Positions 1 through 9,956 are shown, counted from the first letter of the stretch. The stretch is 32,500 nt of DNA from Chrysomallon squamiferum (GCA_012295275.1 CM022676.1:5403687-5436186), one strand, 5' to 3'. Numbers and translations: made by a program. The notes: generated from the letters alone by a model not told the origin.

Positions 1-19
1 CTGGCTCCGCCCAGCTCAC

Positions 20-252
20 CGTCTTGCTCCTCGCAAATCACCATCTTCTCTTCATCACTGTCCTCCTCCTCCCCCATGGAGCCCAGGTTGCGGTACCCCG
101 GTCTCCGCGGCAACCGGCCATGCTCCGCTCCCGCCGCTCACCTGCATGGGGTGGGAGGGGTGGCCCGTTGCCATGGAGACGGCGTGCTCAGGCGGCTGTT
201 GCTGACCCTGCTGCTGCTGACCCTGCTGCTGCTCTGCTGCTGGTAGTGTGGA
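20..252 (-). CDS. cic: capicua exon: Q-rich linker and SDEEKMVICEE block
   Basis: This is the last capicua exon in the window. The acceptor is a good ACTCTAG|TCC and the exon enters in phase 0, reading STLPAAEQQQGQQQQG, a glutamine-rich stretch, then PPEHAVSMATGHPSHPMQVSG. It ends with EEEDSDEEKMVICEEQD before a strong G|GTGAGC donor. SDEEKMVICEE matches the vertebrate CIC block SDEERMVICEE downstream of the HMG box, so identity is firm. The Q-rich half and the SDEEK half lie in different frames; dropping one base from the five-C run at 71-75 (plus strand) joins them and gives a phase-1 exit. An internal CAG|GTGAGC at 142/141 looks like a donor, but an intron from there to the SDEEK codons would be too short. 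The gene continues beyond the left edge, so the C1 domain is not seen. Confidence 0.83.
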
Positions 253-861
253 CTAGAGTGAGGTAAGTCGGTCGCCGAGGAAACGTTCTGGGACTGATAG
301 CGAGGGTGTGGCTTGCCTACGGACAGTCCCGATTCATGAGCGAAAGCCTGGAATGAATGAATGAATGAAAGAGTGAAACAAAATATGAATAAAATGAATT
401 AATCAATTTGTCAAAATGAATAAGTGAACAAAATGAATGAACAAAAGAATGAATAAGTGAACAAAAGAACGAATGAACAAATGAATGAACGAGTGAAAAA
501 AATATGAATAAAATGAATTGATCAATTTGTCAAAATGAATAAGTGAACAAAATGAATGAACAAAAGTATGATTTTATAAGTGAGTGAACAAAAGAATGAA
601 TGAACAAGCGAAGAAACGAACGAATGGACAAATAAATATGTGAAGAAATGAACGAATGAGTAAAATAAGAAAACAAATGAACGAACATTCAACAATAATC
701 TAAAACTCTTTTCATTAATGTCAGCAGGAGTAAATGGTTCATTAATATTAAATGCATGCATGTGTGTGCATGTGTGTGTGTGTCTGTGCATGCATGTGCA
801 TCCATGCATATGTGTGTGCAACAATTTAAAAAAAAAGAGAAGATACAAAAATGATGCTCAC
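253..861 (-). other. cic: capicua intron with GAATGAA-type repeat
   Basis: Intron between the two post-HMG exons, bounded on the minus strand by GAA|GTGAGC and CTCTAG|TCC. Most of it is the GAATGAA/GAACAAA repeat described separately, followed by a short imperfect (TG)n/(TGCA) tract at about 753-820. Confidence 0.75.
346..680. repeat. GAATGAA/GAACAAA cryptic repeat with 120 bp duplication
   Basis: Short units such as GAATGAAT, GAACAAAA and GAATAAGT alternate through this stretch. A longer order is also visible: the block starting GAGTGAAA at 371 recurs at 491 and stays similar for about 90 bases, including ATCAATTTGTCAAAATGAAT. The open frames on either strand come from the simple repeat and are not genes. 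Confidence 0.85.
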
Positions 862-1063
862 TTCAGTGTAAGTAGCCTTTAAAAAACCTTTCGGTGGATT
901 GTCCTCTTCCTTCGGGACTGCAGAGAGAGACTGTGCGGGCGTGTCCGCTGCAGACTGGCGATGCGTGGGTAGTGCAGCGGAGTCTCAAATGACATCGGCT
1001 GAGGCTCCGTCACAGCGTCATCGTCCTTCTCTTTCGCATCACTCTCCTCAAAGAATTTGTCAT
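862..1063 (-). CDS. cic: capicua exon: acidic segment with R-x-R-x-x-S-x-S
   Basis: This exon follows the HMG-end exon (donor CTTG|GTATGT, phase 1). After acceptor CAG at 1066-1064 it reads DDKFFEESDAKEKDDDAVTE, strongly acidic, then QPMSFETPLHYPRIASLQRTRPHSLS. In this frame a TAA follows shortly, but the best donor, GAA|GTGAGC at 862, fits another frame reading AVPKEEDNPPKGFLKATYTE. Removing one CT from the (CT)4 run at 922-930 joins them as PHSLSAVPKEED, makes the coding length a whole number of codons and matches the phase-0 start of the next exon. RTRPHSLS resembles the vertebrate CIC site around the phosphoserine bound by 14-3-3 (RERSMS); that is inference. Sequence between conserved blocks is not strongly recognisable, so the identification leans on phase and position. 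Confidence 0.72.
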
Positions 1064-1742
1064 CTGTTACTTGTGAAAATGAAAAATTGAAGAGAGAAGA
1101 TGTAGTCATCTGGGTTTTTTTGGTTTTTTTGTCTATTTGTAAAAATGAAGAGAGAATATCTAGGTTAGTGTGTAAATATATGTAAGTATTTCATAGACAT
1201 CTATTGTTTAATTATTTATCTTATGAATTTTTATTATGTTTAACTCTATATCATTATGAATTTTGTTTGGTCCCTTCATTAGTTGTCATAACATTCTCAT
1301 ACACTCAATCAATCACTCTCACACACTCACACTTTCTCTCTCTCTCATTTTCTCTCATGTTTTTTTCTCTCTATCTCTCCCCCCCCCATTACAAAGATTG
1401 CTATATAAAGTATTAAAGTTTTTCGTCAAGCTAATTCAGTGAACATAAACAAGTTTCAAAGGCTAAACAATATATTTTTCTCTAATTAATATCTCTGCAT
1501 AATAAAATATCTCCAAAAACTGGCTCGTTCTTTTTTCAGTTAGCTGAAAGAACCATTTCACATGCACCTTCCCGTAAGCAGGAGAGCACATACCACAGCT
1601 TTTAATAAATAATCTGGAAATGAAAAGAATCTGATGAATTCTCTGACAAGGAATGATCTTGTCTACCATCATAATTCTTGCTGTGTGCAGTAACCAGTGA
1701 AAAATGATTAACAAAACCACAATCACATAAGAAAAAACATAC
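1064..1742 (-). other. cic: capicua intron
   Basis: Intron between the HMG-end exon and the acidic exon. Its donor is G|GTATGT at 1742 and its acceptor ends TTTTCACAAGTAACAG. It holds a CT-rich stretch near 1335-1390 (plus strand) and a SINE-tail fragment near 1540-1612. Nothing else is recognisable. Confidence 0.8.
1540..1612 (-). mobile_element. SINE tail fragment, mollusc-type
   Basis: On the minus strand this reads AAAGCTGTGGTATGTGCTCT, then CCTGCTTACGGGAAGGTGCA. That matches the body of the SINE copies at 15.7 kb and 21.6 kb and, from memory, a repeat widespread in mollusc genomes. No tRNA-like head is visible, so it is a fragment or a 5'-truncated copy. Confidence 0.6.
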
Positions 1743-1893
1743 CAAGTTCTGCGATGTCGTCCATATCATCAGTGGAGCTCAAACGTCGACTACCGCCTCG
1801 CTGTTTGAGTGCTGCAGCGATGGTGCTGGATTTCTTTCTGTCTTTGGAACACCATTTCCATTCAGGATGAGCCTTAAAATGAGCTTCTTTGAC
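1743..1893 (-). CDS. cic: capicua exon: C-terminal end of HMG box
   Basis: Fifty codons plus one base. The exon opens in phase 0 after TTTTACAG with [15 protein letters not shown], the third-helix end of the capicua HMG box, almost identical to vertebrate CIC. It then reads [19 protein letters not shown] and [16 protein letters not shown]. The basic KDRKK tail after the box is also conserved in the family. The donor is G|GTATGT. The HMG box binds the octamer TGAATGAA-type sites by which capicua silences receptor-tyrosine-kinase/ERK target genes; this is family knowledge. The intron splits the box exactly after HDLASQ. No frame problem is seen here. Confidence 0.95.
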
Positions 1894-2100
1894 CTGTAAA
1901 ACATGTTGAACATCTTCGTCCTTTACTTTAGGATTTTCTTTTTAGGATTATACACCCATGGATCAAAGACATCACATTAAATGATTAACAACAAGGTGAG
2001 GGTGAACTTATTTATGGCTAGTTTTGTTAAAGAAATTGTGGTTACTTCTACAATTTATAAAAATTAATGATAAATAACTGGGGGAGGTATAACATAAAAG

Positions 2101-2173
<73 letters not shown>
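2101..2173. repeat. (GA)n microsatellite
   Basis: An almost uninterrupted GA run of about 70 bases. The serine/leucine-rich open frame on the opposite strand is only the translation of this repeat. Confidence 0.97.
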
Positions 2174-2175
<2 letters not shown>

Positions 2176-2470
2176 AGAAATAAGTAGAGGCAGACAGACT
2201 GATAGAAAGAGACACTGAGGCAGAGAAAGAGAAAGACAGAAAGAAAGACAAAAAAAAAGAAACAGAACCAATAAAGAAATGTGTAATCTGAAGAAAAGAA
2301 TCAGAGAGAAAGAGTGAAAAAGAATAAAAAGAAAGTCAGAGACAGAAAGACAAAAAAAAAGAAACAGAACCAATAAAGAAATGTGGAAGCCGAAGAAAAG
2401 AATCAGAATGAAAAAGAATGAAAAAAAAAGAAAGAAAGAAAGAAAGAAATAGACAAAAGCCAAAGATGAG
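2174..2470. repeat. A-rich tandem duplication, about 102 bp
   Basis: The segment AACAGAACCAATAAAGAAAT at 2261 recurs at 2363 with matching flanks (GACAGAAAGACAAAAA before, GAAGAAAAGAATCAGA after), giving roughly two copies of a 102 bp unit. The end of the tract is (GAAA)n. Confidence 0.85.
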
Positions 2471-2475
2471 AATCA

Positions 2476-2715
<240 letters not shown>

Positions 2716-3081
2716 CTAAAACAATTATTTGTTCTTTTATATTTTATTTAATTTGTTTATTTATTTATTTATTTTTTTTTATTTTTTTTAACCATTATTA
2801 TTATTAAATATATTTATTTATAAAATATTATTTTTATTTTTATTTATTTTGTTTATAATTTTTTTTATGACATTATTTTTCATTCACAGAAATAAAAATA
2901 AATAAATATTGTGTAATAACCATTTGATATACAGAGTCTATTTAGATACATGACAATCTGAAGTGTGTGTTTACACAACCTCAGATAACAAATTAAATTA
3001 AAAAATTGTCAAATGGTTTCAAGTTAACAAAATTAATTACACAATTTTGTAATAACATTTTTTTAAAATAGATATTTATAA

Positions 3082-3112
<31 letters not shown>

Positions 3113-3187
3113 GCAAACAATGTCCAGGTCACTCTATAACAGGTAAACTGCAACACCTGGACACAAAATGAAGATTTCGTTTCTTAC
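2716..3187 (-). other. cic: AT-rich capicua intron
   Basis: Intron from AAG|GTAAGA (3187) to TTTTAG|GGT (2716). It is very AT-rich, with (TTTA)n near 2753-2860 and (AATA)n near 3079-3112. No further element is recognisable. Confidence 0.88.
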
Positions 3188-3345
3188 CTTTCTGGGACTG
3201 CGTGGTTCGTCCTTGTCTTTGATAGCGCTCAGCGACTGGGAACGGCGTTTGGTGGGTGACCTTGGCACAGTCTTCTTTGGCGGTGACGTCGTCGCCATTT
3301 CAAAAACATCGTCATCGTCATCCTCATCAATGTCAACCTTAAAAG
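3188..3345 (-). CDS. cic: capicua exon: acidic stretch and KRRSQSLSA block
   Basis: The exon starts after a good acceptor TTTCTCATTTCAG with two bases completing a codon, then reads [20 protein letters not shown]. It continues [20 protein letters not shown] and [12 protein letters not shown] to a strong AAG|GTAAGA donor. In human CIC the same place holds ESDHDDAFLSIMSPE and GKRRTQSLSALPKERD immediately before the HMG box. Serines in KRRSQSLS and RSPRK are likely phosphorylation sites, by inference. The exon is intact, and its phase-0 end joins [10 protein letters not shown] of the HMG exon. Confidence 0.95.
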
Positions 3346-3979
3346 CTGAAATGAGAAACAAAAATTAAGAATTCCAACCATCTTTGTATTGCTGTTGTAT
3401 AACTAACAAATGTATGGCATACATGGTGTGCACATCAGAAAGGTAACACACCACACAGGCCATACACACCACATAAGACACAGTTTATACCATGGAAGAC
3501 ACATGTCACATAAGACACAGTTTATACCATAGAAAACACACAAGGCACATGCATATCATATAGAACATACATATTACATATGCCACCAATTCAACATCCA
3601 TAATACACTGCATTACAGTAACTTAATAATAATAATGATGATGATGATGATGATGATTATGATGATAATAATAATAATCATGATGATGATAATAATAATA
3701 GAATAATAATATAATAAAAATGATAATGATGATGATAACGATGATGATAATGATAATAGTTATAATGATAATAATAAAAATAATGATAACAATAATAATA
3801 ATAATGATAATAATGATAATATTAATAATAATAATAACATATAATAACAATAACAATTAGAAATTACATGATTAAGCAACAGTGTGTGGAGCTTTGTCGC
3901 TGCGTATTGAAGTTTACAACAACAACTACAACAACATATAATAACAATAACAATTAGAAATTACATGATTCAGCAACAC
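3346..3979 (-). other. cic: capicua intron with trinucleotide repeat and duplicated exon end
   Basis: Intron between the Ataxin-1-motif exon and the acidic exon. The acceptor is clear but the donor is weak. It contains three to four CACATA-rich imperfect repeats at 3420-3560, a GAT/AAT tract and a 97 bp tandem duplication, the last two listed separately. Confidence 0.7.
3622..3845. repeat. (AAT/GAT)n trinucleotide tract
   Basis: Cryptically simple run of AAT, GAT and related triplets over about 220 bases. The long isoleucine frame on the minus strand is its translation. Confidence 0.95.
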
Positions 3980-4012
3980 TGTGTGGTGCTTTGTCGCTGC
4001 GTATCGAACTTT
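3838..4012. repeat. 97 bp tandem duplication over an exon end
   Basis: The segment beginning ACATATAATAACAATAACAA recurs 97 bases later: TTACATGATT is at 3864 and 3961, and TTTGTCGCTGCGTAT is at 3893 and 3990. The right copy overlaps the 3' end of the Ataxin-1-motif exon, so the left copy is a spare exon end lying in the intron. Mismatches are few, so the event is fairly recent. Confidence 0.9.
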
Positions 4013-4147
4013 CCGGTTTTGGCTCTGGCTGAACCTGCGACTGTCCCTGCTCATCTGGCACTGCAGGAGGTTTAGGTACGCCTGTACTGGTCAGAAACGG
4101 GACAAGAGAGTGCCACGGATACACGCGAATCTCGTTTGTGCTCGATT
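3980..4147 (-). CDS. cic: capicua exon: Ataxin-1-binding motif
   Basis: The acceptor TTCTTCTTTGTTTCAG is excellent. The last base of the giant exon plus AA gives E, then [18 protein letters not shown] follows. Human CIC has [20 protein letters not shown] here, the short segment contacted by Ataxin-1/Ataxin-1-like, so this is the shared exon used by both CIC-L and CIC-S. The rest, TSTGVPKPPAVPDEQGQSQV then QPEPKPESSIRSDKAPH, is low-complexity. The 3' end is uncertain. The next exon needs a phase-1 donor; A|GTGTTG at 3980 and A|GTTCGA at 4010 both qualify, and both are weak. In-frame TAA follows if no splice is used. The end given is the longer choice. Confidence 0.88.
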
Positions 4148-4253
4148 CTGAAACAAAGAAGAAAATCTTTAATAAGATCTTTATTATTATTATTTTTTTT
4201 TTATTATCGAGTTATTTATATAGTTTAGTTATTTATCTGTATGATTACAGTAT

Positions 4254-4476
4254 ATATGTGTGTGTGTGTGTGTGTTTGTGTGAGTTTTTGTATCTTTATG
4301 TTTCCATATTACCGTGTGTGTATGTGTATATGTGTGTGTATCCTGTCTATATATCTATGGATTCATTTGTCTGTCTGTCTGTCTGCATTTATGATATCAA
4401 AATAAGAACAGAAAGGTTTTAATGTATCTATTTTGCATCCATTAATCCCCCACACACACACACACACACACACACA
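4254..4476. repeat. (TG)n, (TGTC)n and (CA)n microsatellites
   Basis: (TG)n at about 4256-4340 with interruptions, (TCTG)n at 4369-4386 and (CA)n at 4449-4476. Confidence 0.9.
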
Positions 4477-4954
4477 GTGAGTCAGTGAGAAAAGTATTTT
4501 ATACAGTTATGCACTGACAGGCATTTCAAAACGAGTGAAAAATAAATCAATTTAAAAAAAGTTTTTCTTTAATCATTCTTTGATGTGGCCACTACTGTAA
4601 TCCTTTTTCCCCCTGTAATAACACTACCTGACAACAGTCACACTGACAATAAAAATTTATTTCAGCTAACGTTACTATAAATATACTACGATACTGATAT
4701 GTGACATGCATCACACTCTCTCAACCATCTCTGTGAATTCATGCATAACATTTTTCTTTTTTTCCCCTGCTTTAATCACAGTTAATCCTGTAGGGAAAAA
4801 TCTTGATGTTTACTTTTAACAGTCTAATCAATAGTCTTTTAAATTACTTTTCTTTCTCTCTCTCTCTCTGTACAATCTTTGTTTCATTCAATAATCAATA
4901 AATCATTCCAGAACACATTTCTTCTCTCTCTCCATAAACACACACTTTTCATTT

Positions 4955-5000
4955 CCAACTTTAGTACTGTATTTAGAACTTAGAGAAACTTGCAAACAGG

Positions 5001-5044
<44 letters not shown>

Positions 5045-5560
5045 CACAGACATCTATCTTCAGTAATATATTCAAAACCTAAAGCCAACTGAACTAACCA
5101 ATACACATACCTTTCTATTTTTAGTAATATATTCAAAATACACACATTTCTATTTTTAGTAATATATTCCAAACTTATGGTCACACACACACACACACAC
5201 ATTATATCTTTAGTAACATATTCAGAATGTGCAGCCACTTTTACTAGCAATATAGACACATCATGCATCTGCATTCACAACACACACACAAACCTTTCTG
5301 GCTTTAAAACTTCTACTCACTCTTACGAGCAACACAAACATACACGCACACTCACATTTCTATCTTGAGTAAAATATATAAAAACTACACACACATTTTA
5401 TCTAAGTAATACAAAATATATAAAAACTTCACACACACACACACACACCCATTACCCGCCTTTTTTTCTATATTTAGTAATTTATTCAAAATTTACATTC
5501 CGACAGATACCTTTTTTTTTTACCTTTATTAATATATTCAAAACTGACATCCAGTGTCAC
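4955..5560. repeat. decayed tandem repeat with embedded (CA)n
   Basis: The phrase TTTAGTAATATATTCAAAA, with variants, recurs at least eight times (for example near 5069, 5119, 5154, 5209, 5364, 5474 and 5527), 35 to 160 bases apart. Most copies are followed by (CA)n of variable length. It reads as an old minisatellite whose units carried a CA run that expanded independently. Confidence 0.8.
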
Positions 5561-5632
5561 TAGCCACCACAGAGACAGACACACACACACAGACACACAA
5601 ACTATCTCCAATATCGATGGGTTTCCCTCAAT

Positions 5633-5660
5633 GTGCTGCTGCTGCTGCTGCTGCTGCTGG
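5633..5660. repeat. (CTG)n trinucleotide repeat, intronic
   Basis: Nine CTG units. On the gene's strand it is (CAG)n, in an open frame reading a Q run, but that frame has no ATG and no splice support. Confidence 0.95.
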
Positions 5661-5865
5661 GTGTTGCACCCAAACAACACCGCCAACGACACAGTATAAA
5701 TTCTCCGACACTATCTATTTTTATGTCCGAGTTAATGTTTACTAAGTGTACAGAACAAACAACGTATTGTGAGGCACGTCTGGGTAGGAAATGCCTGACC
5801 TAACAAAGAATTTCCTTTGATGGCTTGGTCTTCGTGTTTCTGTATGTATTTATAATTATCTATAG

Positions 5866-5916
5866 GTGTGTGTGTGTGTGTGTGTGTGTGTTTGCATGCA
5901 TATATATATGTATTTT

Positions 5917-5947
<31 letters not shown>

Positions 5948-5960
5948 TTGTACGTGTGTA
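5866..5960. repeat. (TG)n microsatellites
   Basis: Two TG runs (about 5866-5890 and 5920-5950) separated by a TGCATATATATGTATT spacer. Looser TG-rich sequence continues to about 6220. Confidence 0.92.
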
Positions 5961-6837
5961 CGTGTGTGCATGCCATTGTGTGTATGACTAGGTAAAGGTT
6001 GACCTAACAAAACATTTGTCTTATTAACTCAATAATCATGTTTCTTTATGAATGTGTGTGTGGCAAAAATCTGAACTGAAAAGAAATACTTCCTTTGTTT
6101 GCTTAGTAATTGAGTTTCTATTGGAGTATTCATGTGTATCACCATATGGGGTAATATATATACAGTGTCCATGTATGTGTGTATGTGCAAGTGTATGTTT
6201 GTAACAGTATGTGTCAGTATGTTTCATGTGAATGTATTTAAAATAGTTTTAAAATATATACCCCGTTTTTTAGTTATTTTTTTCAATAATATTACAAGCA
6301 AACTACATCCCAAATTATAATACACAAAAAAAAAAATTAAAAAAAAACATTTACCCATTATTAAAAATATAATTTTTTTTTAATAAATTCATCTCATGAA
6401 AAAGACAATATTTTTCAATCTAACGGACTCTTTGTGATTCTAATGAATCAAATAATTTAAGAAAATCGAAGTCACTCATCATCATTATCAAAAGGTCAGC
6501 CAATTTCTGCTGCAAGGGGAAAAAAAAAAAAAAAAAATCTAAAAATATTTTTGAATCTTCACCACCATGTCCATTGTCTGAAATGACTGCAGGTCATTCA
6601 TGATATGCTGCTGTCTAGGAATGTTTAAAACGAGTCCAAACGAAATATCATCGTTACTGAATGACCGAAATTAATGGCCACCCTCAATAATTGATCCAGT
6701 GGAGTTGTGCACGTTAAATGTCAAAGCATTTTTAATACAGCCCACGTTTTTGTGACTAAGTTGGAGACACTTTAATTAGCAATATCCATTAGTATGTTTG
6801 GGGGAAGGAATGTCTTGAGATGGAGATAGTGAGAAAG

Positions 6838-6954
6838 AAAAGAAAAAAAAAAAAAAAAAGAGAGAAAGAAAAAGGAGGAGAGAAATGGAGAAGAGAAAGA
6901 AGAGAGGAAAAATGAAAAGAAAAAGATGAAAGAAACAGAAAGAATAAAGATGCT

Positions 6955-7030
<76 letters not shown>

Positions 7031-7060
7031 AAATGAGAGAGAAACAGAGAGAGAAAAAAC
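6838..7060. repeat. purine-rich tract with (GA)n
   Basis: A GAAA/GAGA purine strand, with a clean (GA)n at about 6956-7024. The poly-serine/leucine frames on the opposite strand are artefacts of it. Confidence 0.95.
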
Positions 7061-7286
7061 AGTATTTCAATCTTAAAAGAAATAAAAAAATTTAGATGAC
7101 ATTTTAGTTTCAATGTAAAATTGCAATTAAAATGTCATGTTTTAATATTTTCTGATGTGCAGGTGCATTTTAGTTGTTGCCCTTAAGAAATTCTACATCA
7201 CAGCAGTGTATTTGTAATGTCAAAGTTTGTCCAATACTGCCCACATTTTACAGTCTAACACAGAACTCATAACAGTGCTTTTCATT

Positions 7287-7288
7287 AA

Positions 7289-7321
<33 letters not shown>

Positions 7322-7660
7322 GAAAGAGAGAAAAGGCACGAAAGAAAACTAAACGATATATAATCAAGAAAAGAAAAAGAAAGAAAGAAAGAGAAAAATT
7401 ACAAAACTGGAGATAGAGAGAAAAACAATCAGAGAGAAACAGAAAATTAAAGAGATATATAGACAGAAAGGTGGGTGGGTGCATCTACAGGTATGTAAAT
7501 AAATATATAACTGAAACATAGATAATGAGATAGAAAAAAAAAAAATATATATATAAAAATAGTAATAAAAATAATAATAAATAAATTCATTAAAATTAAA
7601 ATTAAAAAAGAAGGAGAAAAAGAGCAAGAAAGATGATAGAATGAAGAAAAGATAACAGTG
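7287..7660. repeat. (TG)n and A/G-rich simple sequence
   Basis: (TG)n at 7290-7316, followed by GAAA-rich and AATA-rich simple sequence to about 7660. Nothing else was recognised from here to 9.05 kb apart from a (TG)n at 8299-8339. Confidence 0.85.
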
Positions 7661-8295
7661 GGGAAACAAATGAAATTTCTTTGTTAACTCAAAATATTTC
7701 AGATATCAAAATTCAATTTCAATATTCATATATACATTATTTCATTTCAGATGCAAATTCATGAAGCTTTTATTTTATTTTTTTTCAGTATTTATAATTA
7801 AGGAGTAATATTCTTGATAAGAGATATAACTAAATGAGACTATTTTGATTAATATATTCAGCTGTGTATTCAATTAACATTTTGTAAAATTAACATGTTT
7901 CTCTTAAAATACATACAGCAAGGCTAGAAAAAAATGTTAGAAAAAAATTGGAAAACCTCTGATCTAGATAAATATTGTAACAAATTCTGTTAAAATATAT
8001 GTGCTGTTAACAACATTAACTTTTCATATAGTTTTTTAATTAAAACCCACACTGAAATACATTTTTTTCTCTTTTTTTTCCAGATCTTACAAAAATTATT
8101 AAAGAAAATATTTGCAACTGCTTTATTAATATACTAAATCTACTGAACACATTTCAGTTTTTAAAAACATACTATTAACGTTTTCTACAATATAAAAAAG
8201 TAAAAAATAAATTTGTCATCGAAACATTTCAATTAATATTTTCACAAAGTCAAAGAAAGTGAAATAAAAAGTTTTGTGACAAAGTTTTAAAAATA

Positions 8296-8342
<47 letters not shown>

Positions 8343-9059
8343 CTATCTCATTGAAAGATGCACAAAATATAAATTAGTTAATTATATATTACTACTATTC
8401 TTTTTTTTTCCCAACAATATTTTTTATCTTTGTTAAATTAAAAAAAAATTAGTCACTCTGAAGGTAAAGGATACACAAACACTGGTCATTTAAAAAATGC
8501 ACTAGTGGCAATAACAAATTTCAAACATAATGTTAAAAAAATAAACAATAAAAGAATCTGGGACAGACATCCAGGTAAACAATCTACCTGAAATCCTGTC
8601 TGAACTAATGATATTCAATACTTAGTCATTTTTTTAACCAATCGTTTGGCTACCAAATGATATAATGATATGAGCTGATACATAAAACACTGTATTATCA
8701 AAGCCAGTAATGTTGGAGTATTGATTTCCCCGTCATGAAATAACACAATTCTTTAAGCTCACAGACTAAGCTTTTCCCCTTGAACATTATCTGCTTAGAT
8801 GTCTAACAGAGAATTTACAGCTATTAAGATATTAGTGAAAAGAAAAAGAAGCTAAAACAAACATAAAACACAAAAAAATATAAATAAATAAATAATAAAA
8901 ATGGAAAAAAACAAACAAAAATGGATAAAAAGAAATAGAAAATTTTATTTGCTACGTCTATATTGTAACATTTGGTTCAGTTATATATTGTTAGTTACAT
9001 GGTTTATTATTTTAACAGTTTCATAGTAAAACATTCCGTTACTTTTTCCCTTAAACTGC

Positions 9060-9420
9060 AAGACGTTAAGAGCCGCGAGAAATGTAGGTCAGACCAAGTG
9101 CATAATGTACCGTTACCAACGTCGTCATTTCATTCAAGGCAGTTATTGACATTAGTAAATTTCAGAAGTTATTTATAAATAAGAACACTGTGTTAGGTAT
9201 TATAGTAGCAGTTGAAACTCTCATTTCCAGATCGTTTGAACGTCTGCCAGCTGCAAGAACATTGTTTACTTGTAAACAAAATTAGCAACATACGCGTGTA
9301 AACACCAACAATGACATACTTTCAGAAAGCTCTAGTACGGGTCACCGACCAATCAGAGCTGGTGAACTAGAAAGCCTTGGAAAATGTTTCAGCAGAACTC
9401 TGGGTCTCTAGCCAATGACG
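9060..9420 (-). promoter_or_regulatory. candidate CIC-S promoter / CpG-richer island
   Basis: Inside an AT-rich intron, this stretch has many more CpG pairs (ACGTC, GCGAG, ACGCGT, GACGTT) than its flanks. It carries a strong NF-Y type box, GACCAATCAG at 9347, and a second, GCCAATGACG at 9411. It lies about 0.8 kb downstream of the CIC-L exon in gene order, where a short-isoform promoter would be expected. No clear TATA box or first exon could be fixed, so this is an inference from composition and position. Confidence 0.35.
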
Positions 9421-9654
9421 TTCATGCAATCACCAGCATGGGCTAATCAGCTGGCAGCCAGGGCCCCGACTGTGGATAATGAATGTGCAATACTGTTGGT
9501 CCCTGAATATGAATTACTAATGGATCATGCAGAGGCTGGCTGATGTACAAACTACAATTTGACTGAGTGCTAGTATTTAGGCCAAACCAAAACGGATACA
9601 ACCTCAAATGTTATGCATCTATTTATATTGTTTAAGCTATTCACAGTTATTTCA

Positions 9655-9676
9655 ATATATATATATATATATATAT
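9655..9676. repeat. (AT)n microsatellite
   Basis: Short perfect AT run followed by a T/C run. Confidence 0.9.
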
Positions 9677-9914
9677 TTTTTTTTCCCCCTGCTATCCTAA
9701 CAAATAAGATTTACTCCTTTTATTTCACAGGCCTAGATTTATTTTACCAAATGTTACAAATCTGTCTTATTCCCCAATCCCAGTATAGTAAACTAGCTCT
9801 GATCTCATCACTGGCAGCGTTTTCGTAATTTCCAGTTCCAACCAGTGTTTGTGTTCTGCATCAAACTCATTTGTAACTTCATCTATACCCACAGTAACTG
9901 TAACAGAATCAGAA

Positions 9915-9916
<2 letters not shown>

Positions 9917-9954
<38 letters not shown>
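9917..9954. repeat. (CA)n microsatellite
   Basis: Perfect CA run of about 38 bases. Confidence 0.97.

Positions 9955-9956
<2 letters not shown>

Noticed and set aside
136-146. CAG|GTGAGC as the real end of the Q-rich exon
   Set aside because: The conserved SDEEK codons start within about 75 bases with no acceptor between, so the intron would be too short. The same frame runs on through the site.
24-266. Plus-strand 80-codon frame at the left edge
   Set aside because: It is the antisense shadow of the capicua exon on the other strand.
3623-3856. Isoleucine-rich open frame
   Set aside because: It is the translation of an AAT/GAT repeat.
5486-5692. Q-run frame on the minus strand, a possible CIC-S first exon
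   Set aside because: The frame has no ATG (it opens after a TAG), and no phase-1 donor follows. The Q run is just the intronic CAG repeat.
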